A stretch of 64,000 nt of DNA from Paenibacillus sp. FSL R5-0517 (lineage in GTDB: Bacteria > Bacillota > Bacilli > Paenibacillales > Paenibacillaceae). Below are positions 8,368 through 17,168 of this stretch, piece after piece. Below the pieces are notes generated by a model, which saw only the letters and a list, made by a program, of their open reading frames with translations, was not told the DNA's origin and searched no databases. A program made the translations under genes and the position numbers. The stretch's first letter is position 1. Every line of letters begins with the position of its first letter. The stretch covers positions 5,952,001 to 6,016,000 of the forward strand of contig NZ_CP150235.1 of assembly GCF_037974355.1 (NCBI RefSeq), given 5' to 3'.

Positions 8368-10020
8368 TTAATTAACTGTCTTATACCACTCATTCACTTC
8401 GGCGGTAATATCATCGCCGCCCATGGATTTCCACTTCGTCACAAACGCATCAAATTCCTCAATGCCCACCTGGCCATAGATGATCTTGCTGAACGTATCC
8501 TTCTCCAGCTTGTCGATTGCGTCCTTCTTCATTTTCATCGTCTCGGTTGGAGCTCCCGTGAATTTGTTCTTGATCGCATTATCTTTATTCGCAACGACCA
8601 CTTCAGCGGCCGCAAATACTTCAGGTTTGTTGGCAATCTTCGTATTTTTCTCAAAAGGAGTCTCTGGCTCTTTGCCCTTCGCAAGTTCCGCCAGCGTATC
8701 CATCATCAGATTCGGAATTCGGGCACCATCATACGTAATCGTATATTTGAGTGGTGATACGCCATCCTTCACTTCAGCTTCACCAACGACTTTGCCATCC
8801 ACGATGTCATAGTCATATCCTTGCGCGAAGCCATGCTCGAACTCGCTGCCTACTTCCGGGTTGGCAAAATTGTCGAATAGATAATTCTGATATGTGAAGA
8901 AAATCTCCGGGTTCGCCATGTCTTTGTTAATCAACACAACGCCATTGCTTGCACCAGATCCATGTTGGTGGCTCTCACCTGTTGGCCCAGTAGGTAATGC
9001 AATGGCTTTGTACGTGGCACCATCCACATTTTTCTTCACATCATCAATCGGCCAATTTGGCATCCAGTGTGGTCCCACGATAATGCCTGCTTTACCTGCG
9101 GTAAACAGTTCTGCTGCCTTGATCTCGTCATACACGCCAGCTTCTTTGGGTAGGTAACCTTTGGACAACCAATCCTTCATTGTCGCGAGGCCTTCCTTCA
9201 CGCCTGGCTGAATGGAACCATATTGCAGTGTTCCGTCTCCAGCATCATTCCACTGTCCAGGCATCGTGTTGTACATGCCAAAGATCCAGCCGGATTCCGT
9301 CATCCAGGTATTCAGCGCATTTTTCATGCCCACCGTCAGACCATACGTATCTTTCTTGCCGTTCCCATCCGGGTCCTGATTCGTAAAAGCATCCATGACC
9401 GTAACCAGCTCATCGATCGTTTTCGGTTCTTCCAGTCCCAGCTTCTTCAGCCAGTCTTCCCGGATAAACATGACCGAATCACCATTGTAGGCATAATCGA
9501 AGATTGGAATGCCGTAACGCTCGCCCTCATACATGTACGGATACCATTCTTCCGGTGCCGATTCGGATGCCTGTTTCCATGTGTCCGAAGCATACTTGTC
9601 AAACAACTCGCCTGCATTCGCAAATTTGCCGGACTCAATTAATTCCCGCACCAGATTGTAGTCTCCCCGAATGGAGACAATATCCGGCAACTCTTCGTTA
9701 GCGGAAAGGGACAAGCGCAATTTCGTGTAAAATGCATCATTCGTTACCGATACAGCCCACGGTGTGGTCAGATCGATGCCGAGTCGTTCCTTGGCCCATT
9801 TCGTATGCACATTGTTCTGTGCGGTTTCCCCATTCTTGAATTTCGTATCATCATTCCATGCTCGCAGATAACTCATCTGTACCGCAGGTTCATACTTTCC
9901 GTCTTGCAGAGCAAGTGGCGCAGCAGCTTCCTTGGCCGGTTCTTCCTTGGCCCCCGAACTACATGCCGTTACAGCAACCATCGTTATTGCGAGTAATGCC
10001 GTCATCATTTTTCTATACAT
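8368..10020 (-). CDS. Carbohydrate ABC transporter substrate-binding lipoprotein
   Basis: A 550-residue lipoprotein of the large LipO/YtcQ type. The start at 10020 follows GAGGAGGGG. The signal peptide ends in the lipobox VTAC, with Cys20 as the lipid site. The family 1 extracellular solute-binding pattern is present: YNLVRELIESGKFANAGELFDKYA, YGIPIFDYAYNGD, FIREDWLKKLGLEEPKT, then a calcium-binding-like loop DPDGNGKKDTYG (residues 216-227). It should capture an oligosaccharide outside the membrane and pass it to the permease pair at 13.7-15.6 kb. It lies downstream of the two-component genes on the same strand, 120 bp beyond the regulator. No ATPase is encoded nearby, so a shared MsmX-type ATPase is expected. 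The actual sugar is unknown. Confidence 0.9.
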   Translation of the reverse strand: MYRKMMTALLAITMVAVTACSSGAKEEPAKEAAAPLALQDGKYEPAVQMSYLRAWNDDTKFKNGETAQNNVHTKWAKERLGIDLTTPWAVSVTNDAFYTKLRLSLSANEELPDIVSIRGDYNLVRELIESGKFANAGELFDKYASDTWKQASESAPEEWYPYMYEGERYGIPIFDYAYNGDSVMFIREDWLKKLGLEEPKTIDELVTVMDAFTNQDPDGNGKKDTYGLTVGMKNALNTWMTESGWIFGMYNTMPGQWNDAGDGTLQYGSIQPGVKEGLATMKDWLSKGYLPKEAGVYDEIKAAELFTAGKAGIIVGPHWMPNWPIDDVKKNVDGATYKAIALPTGPTGESHQHGSGASNGVVLINKDMANPEIFFTYQNYLFDNFANPEVGSEFEHGFAQGYDYDIVDGKVVGEAEVKDGVSPLKYTITYDGARIPNLMMDTLAELAKGKEPETPFEKNTKIANKPEVFAAAEVVVANKDNAIKNKFTGAPTETMKMKKDAIDKLEKDTFSKIIYGQVGIEEFDAFVTKWKSMGGDDITAEVNEWYKTVN

Positions 10021-10140
10021 GAACTAACCCCTCCTCAGGTAACTTGGATACCCTTATGTGCCAAATGCACCTTACATGAAAAGGATAGTGCAGCCGGGGA
10101 GGCAAACATATATCACAATTTCAATGTTCATATCGATTTG

Positions 10141-11733
10141 TTAACCGTTCCGAAAATCCTGCGGGGTCAGTCCATAATGTTTGCGGAACACCTGAATGAA
10201 ATAAGGCGTGTTGTTGTATCCCACTTCCTGACCGACTTCATAGATCTTCATCGCCGTATGCTTAAGCAAATGAACCGCACGTTCCATTCTGGAACGGATA
10301 ATGTAATCACTAATGCCTTCGCCTGTGGATTGTTTGTACATTTTGGACAGATATACCGGGTGCAGATGCACCTCTCCGGCAATGACCTGCAACGACAGAT
10401 CCTCGCCCAGATGATGATCAATCCATTGCTGCACCTGCCGAATCAGCGTTGATCCGGCATCCTGACCCGCATCGCTGGTGCTCTCAGCCCACTGCTGCAT
10501 CACAGACCGAGTCCACGTTTCCAGACTACGCAGTGAGATGCCATAACCATCCTTGAGCAACTGCTGGTACTGCTCGCCAAGCACTTCGGCTAACTGCCTT
10601 CCTTCCCGATGAGCCATATAGGAGAAAGCCGCCGCCAGATAATGAAAAGCCACATACACATGTTCCGGGAACACACTGTTCGACAGTTCAGCAAAGATCT
10701 GATCGATCTTGCGGTGTGCATCCTCCATGCGCCCCGCTTCCAGCAGCGCCGTCAGACCTGGCGGTTCATACAGCGCCGCAAGTGACTTCAACGTGGCTCC
10801 ATTGGTTCCCGTTGCCGGATTCAGATGTACTCCTTTGCCCGCATCGGCTTGCTTGCGAAGTGCACTGACGGCTTGATGATATAGCTGAGGCACCTGATCT
10901 GGAAAACGTCCCATACGACTAACGGACAGGGAAATGGTCGCATTCAGATACTGCCTCACACTGTGAAGCAACCGTTCTCCAAGTCGGCCCATTAGCATTT
11001 CCGGTTCGGCTTGGGTTTGTTTGGGACTGGCCATAAAGACCAGATCATCATAGGCGTCATCCGTATGGCAGAGATGATAGGTACTGCCGTAGATCTCTTC
11101 CACCACATTGGAGATGGCGTACTTCATCAGTCGAAATGCTCTATGTGTGGGTTGATGGTCATCATACCGGATGAGCAGCAGCTGCATTTTATCCTGTGGC
11201 CGGAACCCGATCTCCAATTGCCCCAACTTGCCTTCGAGTTCAGCATCCGCAAATTTATGCCCTAACAGTACATCCTTCATCAGCTCCGCCCGCTTTTCGG
11301 GCAGATGCTCCCTTACCGAATACATGGCCCGCTGATGCAGCATTTGTTTCTCACCTTCCAGGCGAATCTGCACGGCGGCCTGCTGCACGGATTCGATCAG
11401 TTCCTCATCCCGGACCGGTTTGAGCAGATAACTGACTGTCCCATGTTTGAGCGCCTGCTTCGCATAATCGAAGGAAGCATGCCCCGATAAAATAATACAT
11501 TTGGTCTGTTCCCACTTTTGCCGAATGTGACTGACCAGATCCAGACCGGACATACCCGGCATGCGGATATCCGTGATAATAATATGGACCTGATGTGTTG
11601 CCATATGTTCCAGTGCCTCTTTGACTGAATAAGCTTTGAATACCTGGCCAATCCCGTGTTCTCTCCACGGTATGGAGACAGCGATCGACTCTACTGCGGA
11701 ATGTTCATCATCCACGACCATCAGATTCATCAT
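10141..11733 (-). CDS. YesN-type response regulator with AraC DNA-binding domain
   Basis: A 530-residue cytoplasmic regulator. The start at 11733 (MMNLMVVDDE) follows GAGGAGG and overlaps the kinase gene by 26 bp, so the two are translationally coupled. The receiver domain (about 1-120) has the acidic pair D8-D9, the phospho-acceptor D55 in TDIRMPG, and the conserved K in YLLKPVRD. A long variable middle region follows. The last about 100 residues are two AraC-type helix-turn-helix motifs (LSLQVIAGEVHLHPVYLSKMY and IYEVGQEVGYNNTPYFIQVFRKHYG). It probably activates the adjacent sugar-binding and permease genes; this follows from family knowledge and position. Confidence 0.92.
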   Translation of the reverse strand: MMNLMVVDDEHSAVESIAVSIPWREHGIGQVFKAYSVKEALEHMATHQVHIIITDIRMPGMSGLDLVSHIRQKWEQTKCIILSGHASFDYAKQALKHGTVSYLLKPVRDEELIESVQQAAVQIRLEGEKQMLHQRAMYSVREHLPEKRAELMKDVLLGHKFADAELEGKLGQLEIGFRPQDKMQLLLIRYDDHQPTHRAFRLMKYAISNVVEEIYGSTYHLCHTDDAYDDLVFMASPKQTQAEPEMLMGRLGERLLHSVRQYLNATISLSVSRMGRFPDQVPQLYHQAVSALRKQADAGKGVHLNPATGTNGATLKSLAALYEPPGLTALLEAGRMEDAHRKIDQIFAELSNSVFPEHVYVAFHYLAAAFSYMAHREGRQLAEVLGEQYQQLLKDGYGISLRSLETWTRSVMQQWAESTSDAGQDAGSTLIRQVQQWIDHHLGEDLSLQVIAGEVHLHPVYLSKMYKQSTGEGISDYIIRSRMERAVHLLKHTAMKIYEVGQEVGYNNTPYFIQVFRKHYGLTPQDFRNG

Positions 11734-13468
11734 GCGGTTGTTCCTCCTCAAACCATCGAATTTCTACACTAAGTCCACCGTAGGGAATCGCTCCAAAATG
11801 AAGACCAGACGACAGCCCATAACGCGTAACGAGACGCTGGTGCACATTCCACGTGCCTGTTCCAATCTCCTCGCCCATCGGTTCATTGATCTCCCGTTCC
11901 AATTCCGCAATCTCTTCCGCTGTCAGCGTGACACCGTCATTGTCTACAAACAGGCTATATCTTGTATATTTCCGCCCCTCAATATGTTCGGGTACCGCCA
12001 TCCCCGTTACGACGACATGCCCACTGCCCTCCATCGGCTCAATGCCGTGGATCACCGCATTTTCTACGATGGGTTGAATGAGCAGCCGCGGAATATGGAG
12101 CTGCATCAAGTGCTGCGGTACGGCAATCTCGTAGGTCAGCCGGTTGGTCCGCATCTGCTGGATGGACAGATAATGGTCTAATAGCCGGATCTCTTCCTCC
12201 ACTGTCGTCATGTCATTCTCGCCTCGCGTAATGTAGCGATAGTAATCTCCCAGACTTAGCGACATGGCAATCACCGCTTCCCGGTTGCCAAGCTGGGTCA
12301 TATTTTTGATATAAAACAGGCAGTTGTACAGAAAATGTGGATTGATCTGTGATTGCAGATGTTTCAGTGTGGCTTCCCGTGAGCGGATACGTTCCTCGTA
12401 TACCTTCTCGATCAGTTCCTGAATCTGCTCTGCCATATGGTTGAAGCTCTGGGTCAGGTACGCGAATTCATCACGGGAGTGATCGACTGGAATCCGCGTG
12501 GACAACTGGCCTTTGCGAATCTGTTGCAGCCCTCTCATCAAGCGATGGATGGGCACCTGAACTTTTCGATACAAAAGCAGTGCAGCCCCGATACTCAGCA
12601 CGAGCAGTAACAGAATGGAGGTAATAAACATATTTCGGCTCTTATCCATCGGGTTCAGCAGATCATCCAATACCACCGGGTTCACGTACACTGCTTGCAG
12701 TTGTTTGGAGTGCACGTAACTGACCAGATACTGTTTGTCGCCCACCTCCAGCTGATGATTACCTTCCCTCTCCGGTCCGTTAAAGGGGATATCTCGCATG
12801 ATCGCTTCGACCAGTTCGGGGTCTGCCGTACGGTTCAGCAATGGATCGTTACCTGGTACGAGCAAGAAAGGATCTCCGCCCTGCGTTTCTTTAAAATCAT
12901 CCAACATGGCAACGATGTTCATCGGGTCAAAATCAATCTCCATCACCGTTCGCACGCCTGCGTTCACCGGTTTTTCATTCCACTCGTAGTTATCCGTGAA
13001 AAAGTAGGTGAAACTCCCCTTCTCCAGCTGCCATTGGCCAGGTTGCGGGAACGTCAACATCTTCTCATCGTAGACCGTCCGGCTGGACATGGTGGACAAC
13101 ACAAGTTCCGCTTGCGGCAGCACAATGGTAATATCGTTCTTCCAACGGCTGGTGGACTGGTACAACGATAATTTGTCGAGAATATCCAGATAGATGCTGT
13201 TTTTCTCATATTGGCTGGTTGAGTCCGTCATGTAGCGGTAATGCAGAATACTCGGATCTCGCAGCAACGTCAGGCCATACAGCGAGAGCTGCTCTATATT
13301 TTTATCTACCTGAGAACTGAAATAATTGAACTGGTTCAGACTCGATTGCTGTTTCTCTTCGACGACCATATCCACATTTGCCTGGTTCGCGTACGTATAG
13401 AGCAGCAGAATGGGTACAAGCAGGCAGATTAAGAGAATGACCGTCTTCGCAAATACTGTGAATTTCAT
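11708..13468 (-). CDS. YesM-type sensor histidine kinase
   Basis: A 586-residue membrane kinase. Transmembrane helix 1 spans residues 7-26 and helix 2 spans 281-300, enclosing a roughly 250-residue extracellular sensor. A HAMP linker follows (about 301-353), then the His_kinase domain with LQSQINPHFLYN, where His378 is the phosphorylation site. The HATPase part includes the N box (PIVENAVIHG). The G box reads GTGTWNVHQRL rather than the common GIGLxN. The ribosome binding site is weak (AGGGTGA before ATG 13468). It pairs with the response regulator it overlaps, and likely senses occupancy of the adjacent sugar-binding protein or an extracellular sugar. Confidence 0.92.
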   Translation of the reverse strand: MKFTVFAKTVILLICLLVPILLLYTYANQANVDMVVEEKQQSSLNQFNYFSSQVDKNIEQLSLYGLTLLRDPSILHYRYMTDSTSQYEKNSIYLDILDKLSLYQSTSRWKNDITIVLPQAELVLSTMSSRTVYDEKMLTFPQPGQWQLEKGSFTYFFTDNYEWNEKPVNAGVRTVMEIDFDPMNIVAMLDDFKETQGGDPFLLVPGNDPLLNRTADPELVEAIMRDIPFNGPEREGNHQLEVGDKQYLVSYVHSKQLQAVYVNPVVLDDLLNPMDKSRNMFITSILLLLVLSIGAALLLYRKVQVPIHRLMRGLQQIRKGQLSTRIPVDHSRDEFAYLTQSFNHMAEQIQELIEKVYEERIRSREATLKHLQSQINPHFLYNCLFYIKNMTQLGNREAVIAMSLSLGDYYRYITRGENDMTTVEEEIRLLDHYLSIQQMRTNRLTYEIAVPQHLMQLHIPRLLIQPIVENAVIHGIEPMEGSGHVVVTGMAVPEHIEGRKYTRYSLFVDNDGVTLTAEEIAELEREINEPMGEEIGTGTWNVHQRLVTRYGLSSGLHFGAIPYGGLSVEIRWFEEEQPHDESDGRG

Positions 13469-13741
13469 CGTTTCACCCTGTCCCTGAATTTGAAGTCCTT
13501 CTATACCGAAGTCCTATTTTATATTGAAAACCCTTACATTTCTAGTTGATTTTATATTCGCACGCTTTCCTGCAACTTGTAATCCCGTGTTTCCATCAAC
13601 AAGTTAATATTTCAACATCCGCATTGAAATGTTGTTCTATAGTCCGCCCTTTTCCGTTGCTATAATTCAGTTGCTCCACTCTGTGCAGAGGCTTTCTCGC
13701 CTCATGTTTTCAGGGTTGGACGAGATAAAGGAGGGACCCTG
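13469..13741. promoter_or_regulatory. Divergent control region of the sugar transporter/two-component locus
   Basis: The 273 bp between the kinase gene (minus) and the permease gene (plus) must carry both promoters. A TATAAT at 13661-13666 could be a -10 box for the permeases, but the hexamer 17 bp upstream does not resemble TTGACA. That would fit an AraC-activated promoter. No clear operator repeat was seen. Confidence 0.35.
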
Positions 13742-14707
13742 ATGGCTATCGAACAACCGTTAACAACCCATACGCCGGGACGAAAAATGACACCTCATCC
13801 ACGCAAACGTACCCGCTGGAATTTCAAACGCACGTGGCCGCTGCATCTGATGCTGCTGCCTGCTGTACTGCTCACATTGCTGTTCGCCTATGTGCCCATG
13901 GGCGGCATTATTATTGCTTTTCAGGATTTTAAACCCTGGCTGGGGTTCACTGGCTCCAAATGGGTGGGCTGGGACAACTTCCGGTTCATGTTCGAATATC
14001 CCGACAGCGTTCAGGTCATCTGGAACACGGTACTGATCGCTTCAATGAAAATTGTGGCCGGACTTATCGCCCCTGTTGTATTTGCCATTTTACTGAATGA
14101 GGTTCGGAACTCCACGTTCAAACGTTTCTCACAGACCTTGGTGTATCTGCCCCATTTCCTATCCTGGGTAGTCCTGGGCGGCATTCTGCTCGATATGTTA
14201 TCACCGGAAGGTGGACTGGTAAACCAGGTGCTGGCGGCGGCTGGTGTTGAACCAATTTTCTTTCTGGGGGATGGCGACTGGTTCCGTGTAACGGTGGTGG
14301 TCAGTGATGTATGGAAGGAATTTGGATTCGGCACGATTGTATTTCTGGCAGCACTTGCAGGCATTAATCCCGCATTGTATGAGGCTTCTGAGGTAGATGG
14401 AGCAACGCGGCTCAGACAGACATTACATATTACCCTGCCTGCACTTGTGCCGATGATTATCGTGGTAGGTACGTTATCACTGGGCAATATCCTGAATGCA
14501 GGTTTTGACCAGATCTTTAACCTGTACAATCCGCTGGTGTATGAGAAAGGCGATATTATTGATACTTTTGTCTACCGGATGGGGATTCTGAATGGCAAAA
14601 TGAGCTTTGCGACCGCTGTTGGACTATTCAAATCATTTGTCGCGATGTTCCTGGTCATCTCCGCGTACCGAATGGCGTACAAAATCGCCAATTATCGTAT
14701 TTTCTAA
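13742..14707 (+). CDS. Carbohydrate ABC transporter permease, LplB type
   Basis: A 321-residue inner-membrane protein starting at ATG 13742 behind AAGGAGGG. After a basic N-terminal tail, six membrane helices follow, beginning LMLLPAVLLTLLFAYVPMGG. The cytoplasmic EAA loop is EASEVDGATRLRQTLHITLP, which docks the ATPase. The N-terminal helix plus GGIIIAFQDFKPW is typical of LplB-like permeases that work with a YtcP-like partner. It forms an operon with the next gene (34-bp gap) and is divergent from the kinase, regulator and binding-protein genes. Confidence 0.92.
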   Translation: MAIEQPLTTHTPGRKMTPHPRKRTRWNFKRTWPLHLMLLPAVLLTLLFAYVPMGGIIIAFQDFKPWLGFTGSKWVGWDNFRFMFEYPDSVQVIWNTVLIASMKIVAGLIAPVVFAILLNEVRNSTFKRFSQTLVYLPHFLSWVVLGGILLDMLSPEGGLVNQVLAAAGVEPIFFLGDGDWFRVTVVVSDVWKEFGFGTIVFLAALAGINPALYEASEVDGATRLRQTLHITLPALVPMIIVVGTLSLGNILNAGFDQIFNLYNPLVYEKGDIIDTFVYRMGILNGKMSFATAVGLFKSFVAMFLVISAYRMAYKIANYRIF

Positions 14708-14741
14708 AAGGGTTAGCATAATGCATTAAGGGGGAATCAAG

Positions 14742-15620
14742 GTGTATCACAAAACAACCGGGTACCGTATATTCAATGGTTTTAACCTGATATTCATCGC
14801 GGCCGTCTCGATCCTGTGCATCCTGCCGCTGGTCCATATTCTGGCCGTTTCCTTCAGTGGTAAGGCGGCAGCATCCGCCAATCTGGTAACACTTTGGCCG
14901 ATTGATTTTACGGTGGACGCGTACACCAAAACATTTGGTAACAGTAACTTTCTCAGTGCACTCTGGATCTCAGTCCAGCGTACGGTTCTGGGCACACTGC
15001 TCAGTATGACACTTGTCTTCCTGACGGCTTATCCATTATCCAAGGAAAGTCTGCACTTCAAGGGGCGCTCGTTATATGCATGGTTTTTCATCTTCACGAT
15101 GCTGTTCAGCGGGGGATTGATTCCGTCCTATATTTTGATTCAGAAGCTTGGACTGATTAATACGATGTGGGCTCTCATTTTGCCGGGAGCGGTCGCTGTT
15201 TGGAACCTGATTCTGATGATGAACTTTTTCCGCAACGTACCGAAAGAACTGGAAGAGGCTGCATTCATCGATGGGGCCAATCATATCACGACCCTGTTCA
15301 AAATCTATCTGCCAGTCTCCATGCCCGCGATTGCGACGATCTCTTTATTCACCATGGTAGGTCAGTGGAATTCCTGGTTCGACGGGCTGATCTATATGAA
15401 TGATGCTTCCAAATATCCACTCGCCACGTTAATGCAGACCATAATCGTACAGCAGGATTTCTCCAACATGAACGTGGATGCAACGCAGCTCCAGAACATG
15501 TCTCAGCGTACGGTGAATGCGGCTCAGATCTTTATTGGCGCTCTGCCGATTCTGCTTGTGTATCCGTTCTTGCAGCGTTTCTTCGTTAAGGGAATTGTGC
15601 TCGGGGCGGTAAAAGAGTAA
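14742..15620 (+). CDS. Carbohydrate ABC transporter permease, YtcP type
   Basis: A 292-residue, six-helix permease that starts at GTG 14742 with AAGGGGG about 8 nt before. It begins with the conserved short tail and IFNGFNLIFIAAVSILCILPLVHILAVS (helix 1). The EAA loop is ELEEAAFIDGANHITTLFKIYLP, and the C-terminus GIVLGAVKE is the standard YtcP ending. With the LplB-type protein it forms the translocation channel. No nucleotide-binding subunit follows, as is usual for these Paenibacillus importers, which share a common ATPase. Confidence 0.92.
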   Translation: MYHKTTGYRIFNGFNLIFIAAVSILCILPLVHILAVSFSGKAAASANLVTLWPIDFTVDAYTKTFGNSNFLSALWISVQRTVLGTLLSMTLVFLTAYPLSKESLHFKGRSLYAWFFIFTMLFSGGLIPSYILIQKLGLINTMWALILPGAVAVWNLILMMNFFRNVPKELEEAAFIDGANHITTLFKIYLPVSMPAIATISLFTMVGQWNSWFDGLIYMNDASKYPLATLMQTIIVQQDFSNMNVDATQLQNMSQRTVNAAQIFIGALPILLVYPFLQRFFVKGIVLGAVKE

Positions 15621-15684
15621 GGCAAACACATGGAATCCCGTCATGGGATTCTTCTTCGTTGTATAAGTGCACTCCATAAGCTCA

Positions 15685-15873
15685 TTATTTCAGTTGTTTT
15701 GGGATTTTTCTGCCGCGAATAGCGTTGTTATATTCATTAATTAATTCATCCAGCACCATGGATTGGCGAATAACCTCCGGATGCCACAGTTCGGCATATT
15801 GATCAGCAATCTGGTAGAGCCTTTGCCGTGCATGTTCGATACATTCCTGAATGGTTTCCGGATTATGTACCAT
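15685..15873 (-). CDS. Spo0E-like aspartyl-phosphate phosphatase
   Basis: A 62-residue soluble protein starting at ATG 15873 behind a GGGGGCGGGAG stretch. Two helices are predicted. The second carries the Spo0E signature in a slightly varied form: IRQSMVLDELINEYN, matching SxxLDxLI. Known members dephosphorylate Spo0A or related response regulators and delay sporulation. It has no obvious partner gene. The partner response regulator is inferred from family knowledge only. Confidence 0.8.
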   Translation of the reverse strand: MVHNPETIQECIEHARQRLYQIADQYAELWHPEVIRQSMVLDELINEYNNAIRGRKIPKQLK

Positions 15874-16050
15874 ACTCCCGCCCCCTGTTATCCTTGAATA
15901 TCATCATCCAAAAAAGACCATCTAATATAATATTCGGAACAATAGGGGGTTTGGATTACCCCAAAATTAAAATTTTGGTTATTTTTTCTTATGAAATTTA
16001 TTATGGCGTGGTTCACATGAACTGATGTTACACATCTGTTCAAATCAAAT

Positions 16051-16082
16051 AAACCGGATCGGCTGTCGCCTCTCCGGTTTTA
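16051..16082 (-). terminator. Terminator after the paralogue pair
   Basis: The stem AAACCGGA/TCCGGTTT encloses an inner GGC/GCC helix with loop GACA. On the minus strand it is followed by ATTTGATTT. It closes the operon of the WYL regulator and the two paralogues. Confidence 0.75.
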
Positions 16083-16122
16083 TTCAGCTGAGCTTTTCAA
16101 TATGTTAGCTATCATGCTTCAT

Positions 16123-17145
16123 TCATCTTAAACCTACGTCATCAAAGCGATTGTGTATCGTCTCTGGAAAGGCACGTTTAATGGCATCAATGGCACGTTG
16201 TTCGGTCACTCCTGCCTCTCGGATAAGCTCAATCACGTTCTGCACACATTTCGGTTCCTTCGTATTCCATGAGATTGAATCATTAACTACATCAACAATT
16301 TCCGAATACAGTTCTGCGAGCAATGCATACTCATGCATGACATGAACCATCCGATCTGATAGGTACGCCAGCCCTGCAACATAAGAGGCAATGTCCAGTC
16401 TTGATCTGGCATAATAGCGCAGTACAGTCGCCGCTTGTTCTGTATCATATGCTCCAGCCTGCAAAGTAGCAGCCATAACCGTATACGCAGCCGCTCCACA
16501 GGCATAATCCTGGGAGGGCAGCATGTAGTCATGGGTTTCCCATTTGTATACGGCCTGAATTAATGATTCCTTGCAAACTTCCCATAGATCCACAGATTCA
16601 TGAGATTCAAGCACCTGATAGTACCAGTATGGCGTACTGTTCCTGCCAAATGAATCATAAGAAAGACGAATGATTTCATTGCCTTTACTTTCACAGATGA
16701 ATAGCACCTGCTCCGCATCATCATATCCGGCAGCAATGACAAATTGATCATGCCAGAGAATCGCACCTACGCCCCGGTCAATGGACGCCTTGATGTCCAA
16801 TACGGCCTGCTTCTGATAGAGCGGAAAAGTCGGTTCAAATGAAAATCCACCATGCTGTCCCGTAGTTACGCCAAGAAAATCAGCCGCCACAAAGTTCTCT
16901 GCCATCCAGTTGTATGCCGAGATTGATTCTGCGGTCAGACGCCGATCCACCACTAATCGGAATGCACTTGCCGTCATACCTGCAATCATGTGGCGAGGTA
17001 AATCCATCCACTGTGTGTGCAATAAAATACGGTACATCGCATCTGTATACGAACCCACACCATTCCATGATAGGTGTGCATCAGCAGAGGTTGGAGCTTG
17101 CGGGAAGCGAATCCAGTCCTGCAATACTACTTTTGTCGCCATCAT
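16123..17145 (-). CDS. Unknown protein, tandem paralogue B (BtrH/C39-like fold?)
   Basis: A 340-residue soluble protein starting at ATG 17145 behind GGAAGGGAG. It is a diverged paralogue of the upstream gene. Both share an opening MA-x-x-VVL, a YxDxxxxIL block, a G(M/Y)T-x-x-AF-x-L-x-V-x-RRL motif, SxxAYxW, LYQ/YYQ-x-x-AV, SID-x-G-x-G, GYDD and YWYYQV. The order (small-residue helix, then a strand and GYDD) recalls the papain-like C39 or BtrH N-terminal fold. However, no cysteine sits at the expected place and the usual His before GYDD is replaced (DQFVIAAGYDD). I therefore call it non-catalytic or unrelated. The C-terminal half is helical. It is the last gene of a three-gene operon. Function unknown. 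Confidence 0.6.
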   Translation of the reverse strand: MMATKVVLQDWIRFPQAPTSADAHLSWNGVGSYTDAMYRILLHTQWMDLPRHMIAGMTASAFRLVVDRRLTAESISAYNWMAENFVAADFLGVTTGQHGGFSFEPTFPLYQKQAVLDIKASIDRGVGAILWHDQFVIAAGYDDAEQVLFICESKGNEIIRLSYDSFGRNSTPYWYYQVLESHESVDLWEVCKESLIQAVYKWETHDYMLPSQDYACGAAAYTVMAATLQAGAYDTEQAATVLRYYARSRLDIASYVAGLAYLSDRMVHVMHEYALLAELYSEIVDVVNDSISWNTKEPKCVQNVIELIREAGVTEQRAIDAIKRAFPETIHNRFDDVGLR

Positions 17146-17168
17146 CCTTCACTCCCTTCCTCTCTCAT

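Noticed and set aside
13661..13666. TATAAT as a full sigma-A promoter for the permeases
   Set aside because: No acceptable -35 box lies 16-18 bp upstream. Kept only as a possible activator-dependent -10 box.
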